DNA of 64,000 nt, from positions 9,491,501-9,555,500 of the forward strand of contig NC_089726.1 of assembly GCF_035083965.1 (NCBI RefSeq), given 5' to 3'. Under the pieces are notes generated by a model. It worked only from the letters and a program-made list of their open reading frames with translations, had not been told where the DNA came from and did no database searches. The translations under genes and the position numbers were made by a program. Every line of letters starts with the position of its first letter. Positions within the stretch are counted from its first letter, which is position 1. Positions 47,901 through 59,010 of this stretch are shown here, piece by piece. Origin of the DNA: Branchiostoma lanceolatum. Its lineage: Eukaryota > Chordata > Leptocardii > Amphioxiformes > Branchiostomatidae.

Positions 47901-50900
47901 TTGTTACTAAGTTACATTATCTACTTACATGTTGTGTATGAAAGGTATGTTTTCATGCTTTGAGTTTTGTCAAATCTCATGACAGATTCCCTTGCCACAC
48001 AGCTGGCAACACAAGAAAGCGTTATGAGTAGCATCAATTTGTGATTGATGTACATCCAGCATACCGTATGTAGATGCTGTCAGATATTGTGTAATCCTTA
48101 GATGGAAAATATAGTTTAATTACTTGATACTTTAAAAAGAAAATATTCTTTATTGTTTGTTTCAAAGAAAAAGACAATGCAAAGGACATGCATGATACGA
48201 AAACTAAGAAGTTGACACACACAAAACTGATCAATAAAAAACAATTGACTGTCACCGTAATAATGAACATCAGATGTCAGACCCCACTTACCATTCCCAT
48301 ATCAAAGAAAACGAATTAGCTTCCCCCATTTCCCAACATGTTTTTTTAGTTTTGCTTATCCTTCCAGAAATAATACTTTCTAATTTGAAAAAGTTGGAAT
48401 TGTAAGAAATAAAGATTCTAAGCTACGTGTGCAAGATGTACTTGATGCTTTGTGAATCTGTTTTGCTGAATCATTTTCATTAATCTGTTCGTTGGCACGT
48501 TTATTTCCGGCCATGAAACTGCAACAGATTTGTCAGTATACTAGTAATCGATCTACATTTATTTGTAACATCATCATATATCTTGTCACTCCAACTCTGA
48601 ATATGATGTAACTAAGTCTTTCCCTGTGAGAGTACATGGAGGTAATACATTGAGGTCATCACAAGCTGTTGTAAACAATAAACTGTAAAGTCTTGATAAT
48701 TTTACAGATGCATAACTGTTTTACAACATTTGTGCTGTTCACAGATGTAGTATTAACCTCAGCCCACAAAGCCAAGGGTCTGGAGTTCGACACTGTCCGA
48801 CTTGCTGATGACTTCTGTGGAGGAACCAATCCTGTAGGACTAAATCCCTGGGGTAAATTCATGATTCTAGATTCAAATCATATGTTTTCTTTGGTTATGC
48901 AAACCTTGTGCAAAGCTTGACTTGGACACAGTTAAAAACAGAAGATAGGGATAGTGACATACAAACATTTGTTTATTGTGTATTTATTTTCTTTTGACAG
49001 AACTTTACAATATACACTGATGTACAAAGTATGTGAAGTGCAATTAAGGAAAGTGTTTGATTTAAGAAAAAAATGTTTACTTGTTTACAACTTGTTACGT
49101 GTTGTGCAACAGTTACATTTGACTTGTGCCGTTCATAGTTACAGTTACAGTAAAGCAACAAAGCCAAGGGTCTGAAGTTTAACACTGCTGTGGGGGAAAT
49201 TCTCACAGTAGAGTGTTAAGAGGGCATTCAAGCTTTCATAGTTATCCAAAATTTGTCTCTTTGAAAGTTTGAATACTTGCGTGTGATGTATACTTGTACC
49301 ATAATTTTAATATTGCTGTTTGTGCCCTTGAGAAATGCACTTTATTATTTACACGGCCTTCCCTGTCAGTGGAGTGGCGCCCACCCGAGCCTCTTCGTCT
49401 AATCTGTCAAAAGTGTGCAAAAAAACATGTGGATTTGGTGCACGGATGATACCAAGATCCATAACATTTTTGTTTTTAACACTGTTGTTTGTTTCGCCCC
49501 AGCAAACATGGATGAGGATGAGAAGAACCTCCTGTACGTGGCAGCCACCCGGGCCAAGAAGAGCCTGCTGCTGACCAGCACTGTCATGCTGGCCCTGAAG
49601 GATGTACAGGTCAGATCCTCATGGCACAGCCCTTTCAGTCCACACGTGGCCTTTCCCTCCTCTCCTCATGGCACAGCCCCTTCAGTCCACACGTGGCCTT
49701 TCCCTCCTCTCCTCATGGCACAGCCCCTTCAGTCCACACGTGGCCTTTCCCTCCTCTCCTCATGGCACAGCCCCTTCAGTCCACACGTGGCCTTTCCCTC
49801 CTCTCCTCATGGCACAGCCCTTTTCAGTCCACACATGGCCTCTCCCTCATCAAATTTTTGGCAGCATGAAAGTTCATATGAGTTGGTAAAGATTGGTGTG
49901 GCCTAATGTTATGATTAGCATTAAAAGGAAGGAAAAAATTGGGTTGTCCCGGGAGTTTCTTCTCGATTTTACATGGTTTTGTCTTTTGTTTCCTCTTTGT
50001 CACAGGAGCAGTTCATTTATCCCGAGCTGACAAAGGACCTGGTGAACAAAGGTGTGGCCCTCACCTGTAACCTGCCCAGGTGTGGACAGACCATACCTGC
50101 GGACAATCTCCTCACCATGAACAGGAGAATGGTCACTTATGTGAGTCTACACTGGTCTTACTTTCACACTGTGCAGCCGTCCCAAACAATGTAGTTTTAG
50201 AAGTGTTACTGTTAGTGTAATGAATATTTGGTATCTACATGTATCTTCAACTTATCTTTGACCCAAGAGTCAAACGTGTATAGGTTCACCTAAAGCATAC
50301 CTGTAACTTTAATACTTTATCCAATTGTTTCATTTATTTTTTTGCAATGTCAAGACTTTTAAGAATGGTACATATTACCCTCTGTGCTTTACACTTTGCC
50401 CTTATGAGAAAGAGTATTAATACAACCCAGTACTGTTGCAGCATCCTCATTAGATACATGTAGCTTTAGACAATGCTTACAACTAGATGTACAAAGGTTA
50501 GGTTGTTCAGTGTGACATAAACAGCTGCAACCTTGCCACATGCCTGTAAAGCTGGTGTGTTAAAACATAGGGCAGTAAAACAGGCTGTATCGAATACAGA
50601 TAGATACAGATACATTACAAGTGGACTAGCTCCCTGTTGTGATGTGTGCACGGATGTGTAGCCCACGTGTCATACAGGGGATGGTGTGAGAAACATTTTA
50701 GCTTTTAGCTACATGTAGAAAGGTAAAAAAAAATTGCAAGCAAGTACATAACGTTCACCCTCACATCGTCTAGCCTAACAAACTACTGCTCTGTTCATTC
50801 TTATGGAACACTTTCATAAATATGGTGACCAGCAATTGTTACATAATGTGACCGCACACCACAGGGTATCATGGTGACAGCTGTCTAGTCCAGGTCATTG

Positions 50901-51242
50901 ACCTTATTTGTTTAAAGAGGAAGAGATGTAGCAAGAACAGTAGTGTTTCCCTTCCACGAAGGTAAATGTAACTAATATATTTAATAGCTGTTGCCATACA
51001 TTGTACCGTGTACAATTGTCATGCAAGAAAGTTATTCTTCTACCTTCCCTGTCCTATAGGGCACTGGACATGAGACCCCCAATGGCCCCCAGTGTCCAAA
51101 GTGCAGCAAGAAGCCAGCCCCGGGGTTCAGGAACCTTCTGTGTGAACCTTGTCCTGGGGAGAGTGATGAGGACGAGGAAGAGGAGGATGATGACATTGAC
51201 ATGGATTTCTTTGTCTTTGCCGTCCACTATAATCCCCATTAG
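35961..51242 (+). CDS. FBH1: F-box DNA helicase 1 (FBH1/FBXO18), UvrD-family
   Basis: Exons: 35961-37322, 37740-37870, 38298-38421, 39275-39462, 39769-39888, 40263-40360, 40778-40856, 41419-41508, 42045-42261, 42732-42810, 43303-43389, 43861-43997, 44440-44539, 46534-46658, 47075-47150, 47672-47860, 48745-48852, 49503-49609, 50006-50140, 51060-51242. They join in frame to 1244 residues, longer than the human protein. The large first exon encodes a Ser/Pro-rich disordered region with a weak PCNA-box-like TMDNYF (162-167), then an F-box at about 414-454 ([14 protein letters not shown]). Helicase motifs follow in order: GTGKTTT (Walker A, from 675), [10 protein letters not shown] (851 on), [31 protein letters not shown] and [12 protein letters not shown] Cys-rich zinc-ribbon-like end and an acidic run follow. 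The known family is a 3'-5' helicase and SCF subunit that restrains RAD51 at stalled forks. The acceptor of exon 9 could instead be six bases later. Confidence 0.95.
37968..38165 (+). repeat. tRNA-derived SINE in FBH1 intron
   Basis: The tRNA-like head has GTCAGTGGCTAGGCTAGTGG (A-box-like) and GGTTACTGGTTCGATTCCTGG (B-box). A non-tRNA body with GGCGATGGAAGGAGATGG follows. It lies between FBH1 exons 2 and 3. Confidence 0.65.
41765..41985 (-). repeat. SINE-like repeat with tRNA-related end
   Basis: The part at 41790-41885 is the inverted counterpart of 49372-49450 (shared GAGCCTCTTCG.CTAATCTGT and GATTTGGTGC). The adjoining 41895-41975 resembles a reverse-complemented tRNA (TTGGTTCAGAGTCCAATGCTC...GCGCCA). 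It is inside an FBH1 intron. Confidence 0.5.
43005..43200 (+). repeat. tRNA-derived SINE in FBH1 intron
   Basis: The head GTCGCTATGGCTCAGCTGGTATC resembles a tRNA A box (TGGCTCAGCTGGT), and CTCAACCCTGGGTCATGAC occupies the B-box region. A body with CTTGGTTGGGGCTTCGCCC follows. It lies just upstream of the FBH1 Walker B exon. Confidence 0.55.
43448..43690 (-). repeat. Compound dispersed repeat (family A plus tRNA-like SINE)
   Basis: 43448-43537 is the inverted match of 31430-31502. 43546-43690 matches 47482-47620 (CACCTG...GAGTGAA.TGAGGAA, GC.CCTTTCC...GGACACAA, CCATTACGCC.CAC), with a tRNA-like 3' block at its right end. Both parts lie in the intron after the FBH1 Walker B exon. Confidence 0.55.
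44801..44849 (+). pseudogene. Relic duplicate of the FBH1 exon 14 acceptor
   Basis: The bases GATTTCCATCCATTGAAAA...GTCCACAGGTAATGT closely match 46499-46540, which is the real polypyrimidine/acceptor and first codons of FBH1 exon 14. The copy ends where the foldback element starts. It retains an AG that could act as a cryptic acceptor, but the reading frame beyond is transposon. Confidence 0.6.
44850..46200. mobile_element. Foldback-type transposon with long inverted repeats
   Basis: The 1351-base element sits in the intron before FBH1 exon 14. Its ends GGTCCCCCGAAAGTGCGAAA and the inverted copy are each followed by tandem 10-base units TGGAACGAAA (about seven at 44871-44940, their complement at about 46115-46180). 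Inverted arms of some 450 bases follow (about 44940-45350 against 45795-46110). The central 400 bases are unique. TGTAAAGT flanks both sides (44842-44849 and 46201-46208), an 8-base target duplication. No transposase is visible. Long arms, subterminal tandem repeats and 7-8 base duplications recall foldback/Galileo-type elements, but this placement is an inference. Confidence 0.85.
47330..47625 (-). repeat. Two adjacent SINE-like repeats in FBH1 intron
   Basis: 47330-47470 is the inverted counterpart of 31265-31420 (CACACCGGGA.GGA, CCTCAAACACGGG.CCTCCAT). 47480-47620 matches 43546-43690 and ends in a tRNA-like block with GGATTCCAACCCGGGACT and CCATTACGCC. Both are oriented on the minus strand. 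Confidence 0.6.
49372..49450 (+). repeat. Dispersed repeat fragment, partner of 41790-41885
   Basis: GCCTCTTCGTCTAATCTGTC and GTGTGCAAAAAAACATGTGG match the inverted copy in an earlier FBH1 intron. It lies just before FBH1 exon 18. Confidence 0.55.
49621..49851 (+). repeat. Minisatellite, five units of 47 bases
   Basis: ATGGCACAGCCC recurs at 49621, 49668, 49715, 49762 and 49809, each followed by TTCAGTCCACACGTGGCC and TTTCCCTCCTCTCCTC. The spacing is exactly 47 bases. It begins 12 bases after the donor of FBH1 exon 18. Because 47 is not a multiple of three and there are no stops, all three frames stay open here, which is an artefact and not coding. Confidence 0.95.
50437..50630 (+). repeat. 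Dispersed repeat (family A) in the last FBH1 intron
   Basis: GCATCCTCATTAGATAC through GCTGGTGTGTTAAAACATAGGGCAGTAAAACAGGC parallels 8915-9066 with substitutions and small gaps. No coding potential. Confidence 0.6.
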
Positions 51243-52113
51243 TATGTATAAATGACCTACTTTGTATCAGGTACAAGTCAGACATACAAACAGTTGTACT
51301 GATGAAGCTAGTTTTTAACATCTACATGACATAAATTTGTATGTGAGGGAAAAGTAGACCTACATGTATGTCAGAATTTGTATCAGGTACACCAGTCCTC
51401 AGGCATTGTTGTACGTCATGTACTGTTGAGGTTAGTTTTCAACGTCAGTACATGACATAGATATGTCTGTGAGGGAAAAGTAGACATATATGTAACTGTA
51501 TGTCAGACTTTGTATTAGGTACAAGTCAGGCATAGTTGTATTGTTGAGGTTAGTTTCAACATCAGTACATGACATAAATATGTATGTGAGGAAAAATGTA
51601 GGTCTCTGCATTAGATTTTTCCTTGCCAACTAACAGTATTGTTGTTGACATTCGTATTGACACAGAATACACTGTCATGTATGATTGAAAGGTACATAAC
51701 TTATCACATTGGGCACTAAGTCTATCACATTTTTAACCTGAAGCAGTCTATTTGATGCAGTTTCATGTTATTATAACCTCATGGTATGTAACATGGTTAA
51801 AGTTTTACATGACATTTCTGACTCTAGACAATAGTTATCGTTAATGTATCAGGCAAAGCTTTTAGTGCAATCTTCATCTATAGAGAAGATTGTCATGCAT
51901 TTAATACAATATTTTAAAACACTTAACACTTCAAGTTATTGCACTAATCAATTGGTTGCTTATAATATAAAAGAAATTATACTACATTCAATCTGTGAAG
52001 TTAGCATTTTGGTGATTTGCTGATAGGGATTCGAACCCACAAGACTACCTGTGGACCACCTTCCCACATGTGGTGATATGTTACGTACATGTACATATAC
52101 GAATCGAATTTCA
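51243..52113. other. Convergent intergenic region FBH1 / sulfotransferase
   Basis: Contains the 3' untranslated regions of the two convergent genes. The first part is a threefold degenerate tandem repeat, and 52025-52075 resembles a tRNA 3' half (GGGATTCGAACCCACAAG). No additional gene is supported. Confidence 0.6.
51261..51615 (+). repeat. Degenerate tandem repeat, three units of about 116-132 bases
   Basis: TTTGTAT.AGGTAC starts units at 51261, 51377 and 51509. Each is followed by a GAAGCTAGTTT or GAGGTTAGTTT block, CATGACATA.AT.TGT and GTGAGG.AAAA. It lies immediately after the FBH1 stop codon, so it probably falls within its 3' untranslated region. Confidence 0.8.
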
Positions 52114-54949
52114 TCATACTGACTTCTGACGATAGGCTCGTCTTAGTAGCTTGTCAAAATATGGTCTCTTTTTGCCATATAGGCTACAGAGCGTTTGGTC
52201 AACAGAAAAAGCCTCGTCCCATCTGCTTGCTTTCACTGTCATCTTTCCTTGCTTCCTTTTACCGGATTTGCAGTAACGCATGACTGCATGGTTGACTTGC
52301 ACAAAATGTTTCACCTCTTCAAAAAAGTCAGCGCCTTCTTGGCTGATCTGCTTGTGAAAGGAGTCATTGAAACGTGTGTATAACATGACATCGGCATAGT
52401 TGTGCTTGTAGAAGGCACGTTTCATCGCGTCTGTGATGGGCGCCTCTCGTTTATACCTCTGTCTTCTTGTGTGAACCCCCATGGTGTAGAGGATGTTGTA
52501 GAGCGTCCAACACATTCGTCGTTTTAGCAGAACTAAAGATGCAGGCAGGTGTTCTAAGATCAAGACCGTAGAGAAGTCGTTTTCGATCCCTCGTACGAAC
52601 TCTTGAACGGCGGTGTGGTTTTCGTACTCGTGCTCTTGAAGTCCCAAATCGCGCGCCATACAGTTCCTAAAGCAGTAGTGCTCCCGATGCTTTAAACTTT
52701 TTGGTACTTTGTATTTTGGATCCCAGTAAGTAGCATTTTTAAGGTATGTTGTGACGTAAGGTGTTCCCCTGGGAGTTTTCTCCTTAAGTCCAGAGAATCT
52801 TAACCCAAGGTCGAAATACTTGAAAGAAGACTGGAGCCGTTGCAGTGGTTCTCGTAGAATGGTTACGTACCTAAAAAGGACATGAAAATCATGTGTGGTA
52901 CATATTAGCATCATATACGCATCCCAGGGGCTTGCATAATGTTTCGATCATAAGCTAACTGGTTTTGTGTGTGACCATGATAACTCGAGAATGCCTAAAT
53001 GGATTGTCTTGATACACATGTATGGTATTCGGGTAGGTCTTGATAAGACCTCAAGAGGATTAGATTTTTTCGCCGAATTATTAAGTACATGCATTCTCAC
53101 ATTGTCTTATTCTTGCAACAGTTTCCTATAGGCCTACCGATATTAGCTAACGCAACACCCGACAAATCCATACGAACTGTACCTTGCATCTGCAGCCATG
53201 AGCTGGCGGAAGCGTGTCCTGTTGTACATGGCGTGGTGAGCGAAGATGTTCCATCGTTTTCCGCCAGGTGTGTTCAGGTAGGAACCGTCTCTGTGCAAGG
53301 AAACAACGATAACGGCTTCCAGTTTCACAAGGAGGAATTAAAATATTTGTTTGCAATCGGACTTCAACCCTTCACAGAAATCATCTACAAATATGCAAAC
53401 CAATTTCCAGGATATCTGATTACCTCTTGTTAAAGAATAAATACCTTAGAAAATAGTATACGAACTGGAAGCTAAAGCATTTTAATATTCGATCCGTACA
53501 TGTATGTGACGTTTTTGCTAAGATGTAAAACATGTCAACAACAAAACAGCCCTATCACGGCACTATTCTTATGATTAACATCAAAGACATTTAATGAGTT
53601 ATGGTACTGATCATTACGTCATACAGATGACGCATTGATCGAAACATTACATAATGGACATAGAAATGTATCTAAAGCAATTGTGCACTCATGGTGTTGG
53701 TAACTCACCCGATCTTCCCCATACTGCCTATGATAGAACCGCCCTTTCTCCGAGGGAGAGCAGTAAGTAAACGGTTCTCGTAACCAAATCGGAGGAACAT
53801 GTGGGATAGTAGAGAAGACCCACACTTGTGAACCTTAAGGAACGCCACGTTAAGATGGGGCTGACAGGTGCCGTTGTCTGGACTTTGTGTATGACTAGAA
53901 AAAGAACATCGTAAAGTTAAGTTCAGTTTCAAGGATGTCAAGGAAGTAGATTGGTCCTTCTCGTAGCCAGTTTCAACTACAGGTTGAACGTTTGATTAGA
54001 CTACACACAAACACACGCAGATAAACACAGCCACATACATAACGCACATATAACACACACGCACATATGCAAACATACATACCAACACCTATACTAATAT
54101 ATGATATAAACAGACATTTGCAACCACAGACACAAACACACCCCTTCACTGGAGCAACAAGACATGATGATGATAACCTTCAGGTAATGTGCTAAATTGG
54201 ACAAAATGATTATGACAAGGAAAAAGAAACCATTATGACATATGTGGGAAGCTTACCTAGATAAATTGTTTCTGTTAATAGATTCTGGCACTTCAGAATC
54301 AAAGTCAAGATGTTCATGGGGGGCTGCAAGTGTGTCATTCGTATTTCTGATGTCAATTTCCACCTGATCGCTCCGCAGTCCAAGATGATGACCCAGCTGT
54401 GCTCTGGCTACAGGGTACATCTTGAGGAAAACGCTGTCCTGAGAAGAGTATGATAGCAATACCAGATAAATTGTAATCCAACGGAGTTAGTAGTAAAATA
54501 TCAACACCTTGCAATGTCAATTGTGATAATGATCCAGAGACCCAAAGAGCATATGTATCTCCCTTAGCAGTTGTATTTTCTTATTTCTAACATACGCAAA
54601 ATGATATAGCCGAGAATCGAACCTATGACCTCTATACTACCCACTCGGTCAGTGGACGCCACAATCAATTTATCTGTATTTTTTTCAAATTCTTGATGGT
54701 GATAGTTATACCGACAGTAGATTTTCACTATTATGTACTGTGTATACATGTTTAGTAGTGGCGCTAATATAAGTTTGTCAGCTTGAGTGTGTCACCGCTA
54801 CGTCTGTAATCTCTTTTCACTTGAATAAGAATGAAAAATATATATTTAAAAAAACAGTAGATTTTTCTCTGCCCCACCTGGACATGGTACACCGCTGCTC
54901 CCGCCACGATGAGCAGGATGAAGACGACCTGTAGCTGACTCATTTGCAT
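52114..54949 (-). CDS. Galactose-3-O-sulfotransferase-like enzyme
   Basis: Minus-strand exons, 5' to 3': 54949-54878, 54438-54257, 53894-53709, 53290-53183, 52870-52114. They join in frame to 434 residues. The start at 54949 opens a type II signal anchor (VVFILLIVAGAAVY), as expected for a Golgi lumenal sulfotransferase. A short stem leads to the catalytic domain. The 5'-phosphosulfate loop reads FLKVHKCGSS, where the GAL3ST family usually has K-T, then GGKRWNIFAHHAMYN with a conserved His pair, then the 3'-phosphate binding stretch VTILREPLQRLQSSFKYF. The C-terminal exon is one uninterrupted 251-codon block. Known family members transfer sulfate from PAPS to the 3-hydroxyl of galactose on glycolipids and glycans. 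The substrate cannot be assigned here. It is divergent from a paralogue at 59011. Confidence 0.9.
54000..54140. repeat. CA-rich simple repeat
   Basis: Interrupted ACACAC and CATACA tracts lie in the intron between exons 2 and 3 of the minus-strand sulfotransferase gene. Confidence 0.7.
54598..54665 (-). repeat. tRNA-like SINE head fragment
   Basis: Read on the minus strand, it has TGACCGAGTGGGTAGTATAG (A-box-like) and AGGTTCGATTCTCGGC (B-box). The first part lacks a full acceptor stem, so it is a SINE or tRNA relic rather than a functional tRNA gene. It lies in an intron of the minus-strand sulfotransferase. Confidence 0.5.
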
Positions 54950-55285
54950 ACTGAAGTGTCCCGTCTAATGGCACCGATGGAGAACTCTGAGAATATAGTA
55001 GAAGCCAGTTAATTGCACAACTGATTAACGCACACTTCCGCTAATTGCACGGAATCGCAAAATCCCGAACCGGTCCCCATTAACTATAAGAATAAGAGGG
55101 TAACAACGTTACATGGTACAAGACGCATTTGTGTTTTTATAAGATCGGCATCAAATTGCATAAATATTAGACTAAGTATACTCTGGTCCTCTGTGTCTAA
55201 CAGATAAGATGTCCGTAGAATATAATTTATGAAAAAGTAAGTAGACAGTCATCAATTAAGGTTAGATATCAAGGTAATAAGATAC

Positions 55286-55367
55286 GCCAAATAACAGTTA
55301 CTCAAGCAACTGGATATGATTTTCCGAAATCATATCCAGTTGCTTGAGTAACTGCATGTTATTTGGC
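55286..55367. repeat. Near-perfect 82-base hairpin
   Basis: GCCAAATAAC then a 27-base arm (AGTTACTCAAGCAACTGGAT onward) pairs with its exact reverse complement across a 3-base loop. The only bulge is GCAT in the right arm. A 20-base word of the arm also occurs at 13756-13775, so it is probably a transposable hairpin element. Confidence 0.85.
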
Positions 55368-56749
55368 ATAAGTAGACAGTCCCTTGACTTTTAGCTGACT
55401 AATGCTGATATACGTATGCAGGAGTGTAAAAATTCTCAATACATGTAATACCAAGTATGAGAATATAAACCAAACTGTGAAGCACTATCTTTGCAGACAA
55501 CTCAATCAAATGTCAAATATCTCAATTATGTAACATTCTGTACTTGTACTTCAACAGTGGTGAATACTACAGTTCATTGACCCGCCAAAGGTGTGTGTCT
55601 CAACCAGTTCTGAATATTATGTCGACCAGATCTTATCAGGCAAAAACAAATTATGTTCACTTCACCGTTCATGTAGTCAAAACACTAACATTGGCGTTAC
55701 ATTTTGTACGTATACATGTACCTATAACGCTACCAACCAACAATCAAACAAAGCCATACGGATACGACTACGTATACGTATACGCAAGTCCGGGAAGTAG
55801 AAATGAACCGTTTTAAACCCACGCGCAAATATCTAGTTGGTCAGACTAAGCGACTCTTCAATCATAGTGAGCTCAACAACAATGTAAGGACAAATATACA
55901 GGTTTCGTACAATGCTGTCCGTTATAGGAATAGCGTACATATATAGCAAGATTATGGTTCGTAAGCATGTGTGACTAAGTTAGTGTTGAAGCACACGTCG
56001 AAATTTTCAAAGAAGTCCTGAGTACTTACGAAGGTAATGTTGAAACCAGCATGGTTCCCACTATAGTACCAGAATAAAGTACTTACGATGATAATGTTGA
56101 AAAGCTTCAAATCTTGTTGTCACGTATTGAAATCGTGGACAGGTTTAACTGAACCATAAGACCTATCCACATGAACTATCCCAAGGTCTGTCATGACGAA
56201 GTGACTGCAACTCTATCTACACCGGATCAGATCTGGACAAAGGCACTTTGCAACCCGTCTACGTCTACGCCCATTCCAAAAGAGCCAGATGACGTCAAAG
56301 AACATGGGCGCGACTTGTTTTGGATCTGTAGGGCTTTCACCGTGACAACAAATGATATGGCGTACACTCAAGTATGTAGTCAACTCAATTCAGACATTGT
56401 CTACAATGTTGATTTGATAATTGATATAAAGAATTGGTGTGATTTGTGTACCTACATCAAAGGCCCGGGCTTGTAACAGCGGTTTAATGCGTTGGGCGGT
56501 GACGACTAATTTTCCAGTGTTTACCTTTAAGTACGTTGTAATAATGTGTGAGTAACAGAGGTCAGGGACGAATTTTGTTTATATTCTCTGGAAATGTTCA
56601 AATAAAACGTGATTTGTTTGTATGCCCAGGGAGCTTTGAAATGGATCTAGTTTCAAATGTAATCCAGTTTAAACATCATTGCTATGCCCATGCATGTTTT
56701 GTTTTAATCGATACTTATCGTGCTTTCAAGCGTGTTCTTATTGTTCTGT

Positions 56750-56824
56750 ATGGGTGTGTTTGTGTACGTGCGTGCGTGCGTGCATGTGCGAGTGTGTGTG
56801 TGTGTGTGTGTGTGCAAGTGTGTT

Positions 56825-56869
<45 letters not shown>

Positions 56870-57005
56870 GAGAGAGAGTACGTGCGTGTGTGCGCGCGTG
56901 TATGTGTGTGTGTTTGTGGGTGTTATTGTGGGTGTATTTATGTTTGTGTGCGCGCGTGTTTGCGTGTTTGTGGATGAACGTGCGCGCGTTTGCGTGTTTG
57001 TGGTT
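56750..57005. repeat. GT-rich microsatellite
   Basis: Interrupted (GT)n and GTGC repeats give spurious long open frames of Cys/Val or His/Thr on the two strands. No gene is supported. Confidence 0.95.
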
Positions 57006-57024
57006 GAGTATCTGAGTGTCATGT

Positions 57025-57151
57025 ACCCGGCATCACATCCGTCTTTAAACCCATGACCTTGCAGTAGTGGGTCCAGTTGCACATGGCGTAACAAACGAAG
57101 AGATTCCAACGTTTTCCGCTAAGAGGGGCTCGTATCCCGTTCGCATCATCT
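57025..57151 (-). pseudogene. Relic of a galactose-3-O-sulfotransferase exon 4
   Basis: Minus-strand translation gives SGKRWNLFVCYAMCNWTHYC, clearly matching GGKRWNIFAHHAMYNRTRFR of the intact gene at 53183-53290. It is preceded by an acceptor-like CTAG in the same phase. The paired His are changed to Cys-Tyr, the exon end lacks a donor in the expected phase, and no adjoining exons exist on this strand. It is a decayed family copy. Confidence 0.7.
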
Positions 57152-57164
57152 CTAGCCCGTTGTA

Positions 57165-57210
57165 CTACGAGGTGGCCTTGAAGGTTCACAATTGGACACG
57201 GAATAGCAAA
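57165..57210 (+). pseudogene. Relic of a galactose-3-O-sulfotransferase exon 3
   Basis: GAGGTGGCCTTGAAGGTTCACAA resembles the intact coding word AACGTGGCATTCCTGAAGG..CACAA (62356-62380) with a 3-base gap, encoding the phosphosulfate-loop region. It is on the opposite strand to the neighbouring exon 4 relic, so the ancestral copy has been inverted or broken. Only a short stretch is recognisable. Confidence 0.4.
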
Positions 57211-58287
57211 CGAAGGCCAGCTTCAGCACTAAAATAACCAACTGTAAGCAAAATGTATGCGATAGGTTATGATATGAATAGCCATAAATATGTTTGTTAT
57301 TATGCACATTACAACTGAAGCAGGTTTCAATACATGCTTTCTCATCAGAAATACAAATTGGAATACCCGTTTAATGTGTAGGATGAATAATTGTATGCAG
57401 TTCATCTGACTTGGATGGCAAGCCACTTGACCTTTGTCCTATGACCTTCATGGCCAAATACTAGCATGGTTGTGTATATCTCTACGTCGTCGTTTTAAAT
57501 GCTCGTTATCTGTTTGTGCACACCTGAAATGTTTTAGACGGTGCATATTAAGGAATACCATATGTGAAGTAGTGTACACCATCACTCATATAAATCCCAA
57601 CAACCAGATATCACGATAATCCAAAGTGCATGTCATGTCACCCAATGCCTTCATGTAATTGTGAAAGCCCTGGAGGTCCAAAACAGGTTTTTAAGCCGTT
57701 GACGTCACGTGTCCCTTTAAAATGCGACCAGACGGGCTGCGAATTGCGTTTGTCTAGATTTAAGTGGTTCGATCATTTAGTCCATGTGGGGTTCAACATT
57801 AGCTTCGTAAGTACGTTATTCATTTTGTTCACAGAAGTGCAAAATAACATTACACGGAACCTGGTCTTGCCTAAGGTCATTTTGGCTGTCCCTCCGTAAG
57901 TGTCGCCAAGGTCGTTTATCTGTTATGTATATTTAAAATCGAGACTCATTTGGAAATTTTCTATGTGTACTTCAACTGTAATCTGATATGCTTACGAAAA
58001 CAGCTTCTACCTGTAACTTTGTTTATCCATGAGAAGCTCAAATCGGCCTGCAGGCCCCGAGGTAGAAGGAAAGGGTTAGATACGCTATTTCTGTCGTAAT
58101 AGGGACAGCGTTGTACGAAACCTGCTCTATTCGTCTTTACTTTGTTTTTATGTTCGTCGGCTCGTCTCCCCGATTCGGTAGTTCTATGGATTTAGATACT
58201 TTTATGTGCGTGTGGGGGTTTAAATCTGCTCATTTCCACCAGCGGTACGCAGGTGCATGAAGACGTACCTATCTGACCCTGTTTGGT

Positions 58288-58370
58288 TGCTTGCTTGCTT
58301 GCTTGATTGTGTGTTGGTTGATCGATTGATTGATTGGTTGGCTGGTTGGTTGGTTGGTTGGTTGGTTGTT
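58288..58370. repeat. (TTGG)n / (TTGC)n / (TTGA)n tetranucleotide repeat
   Basis: Runs of TTGC, GATT and GGTT units. Simple sequence only. Confidence 0.9.
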
Positions 58371-59010
58371 ATTGTTATTATTATCGTTACAGGTGTTTAG
58401 AATAACTTCATGTCCAGCTAGTAAAGGTAACATTGCTTTGTCTGATAATGTCTGGTCGACGTATTGACATACATAAATCAGAACTTTGGGAGACGCCCAA
58501 ATTCTGCGGTTCGATGAACTGTGTGATCACGTGGAAGAATAACTTGGCATTAATTTGTTTGGCCAGGTGCCTAACGTGTTGTTTACAAAGATAAATCTTC
58601 ACTTTTTAGTTCAAATTTTCATACTTGGTACTGTTGATGTCTCAAAAGTAGCATTTCTAGTCTCATACTTGTATGTTAGCATTGCAGGGACAGTGATCTA
58701 ATTACTTTTTCATCAATCCGGTCGGGTACAGATACACGTTACATCTGAGCCACAGAAATATTATTTGTTAAAAACCCAATACAACCTGCCTCATATCATA
58801 TGGAGGTCAATCTTCTAAAAATACCAATAGTCATCTTCATCATTTTCTAGCAAATAATTGCAGCAGTCAACTGGTTTGCCTTGACAGAGAAAGTCCACAC
58901 ATATATAGATGTGTTCTGATGTCCAATTTAACACCGAACGATATAGGACAGGAACTACATGTACATACATTTAAATTCTTTTCGTACTTGTTTTCCAGTC
59001 TCTCTGTCAG

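Larger units (their letters stand above)
54950..59010. other. Divergent intergenic region between two sulfotransferase genes
   Basis: About 4 kb that contains a near-perfect hairpin (55286-55367), a GT-rich microsatellite (56750-57005), two sulfotransferase exon relics (57025-57205) and a TTGG repeat (58288-58370). Open frames at 56171-56476 and 57630-57899 on the plus strand have no recognisable domain and are not called as genes. Confidence 0.6.

Noticed and set aside
49415-49906. 163-codon plus-strand open frame beyond FBH1 exon 18
   Set aside because: Only 49503-49609 is coding. The rest is the 47-base minisatellite, open in all frames because the unit is not a multiple of three.
56171-56476. 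101-codon plus-strand open frame
   Set aside because: No recognisable domain, signal peptide or partner exon. The length is compatible with chance in non-coding DNA.
56548-57109. Cys/Val-rich plus-strand and His/Thr-rich minus-strand open frames
   Set aside because: They arise from the GT microsatellite. Only the short sulfotransferase relic at the right end has real similarity.
57630-57899. 89-codon plus-strand open frame ending near a GTAAGT
   Set aside because: The donor-like end is attractive, but there is no acceptor, no similarity and no continuing exon, so it stays uncalled.
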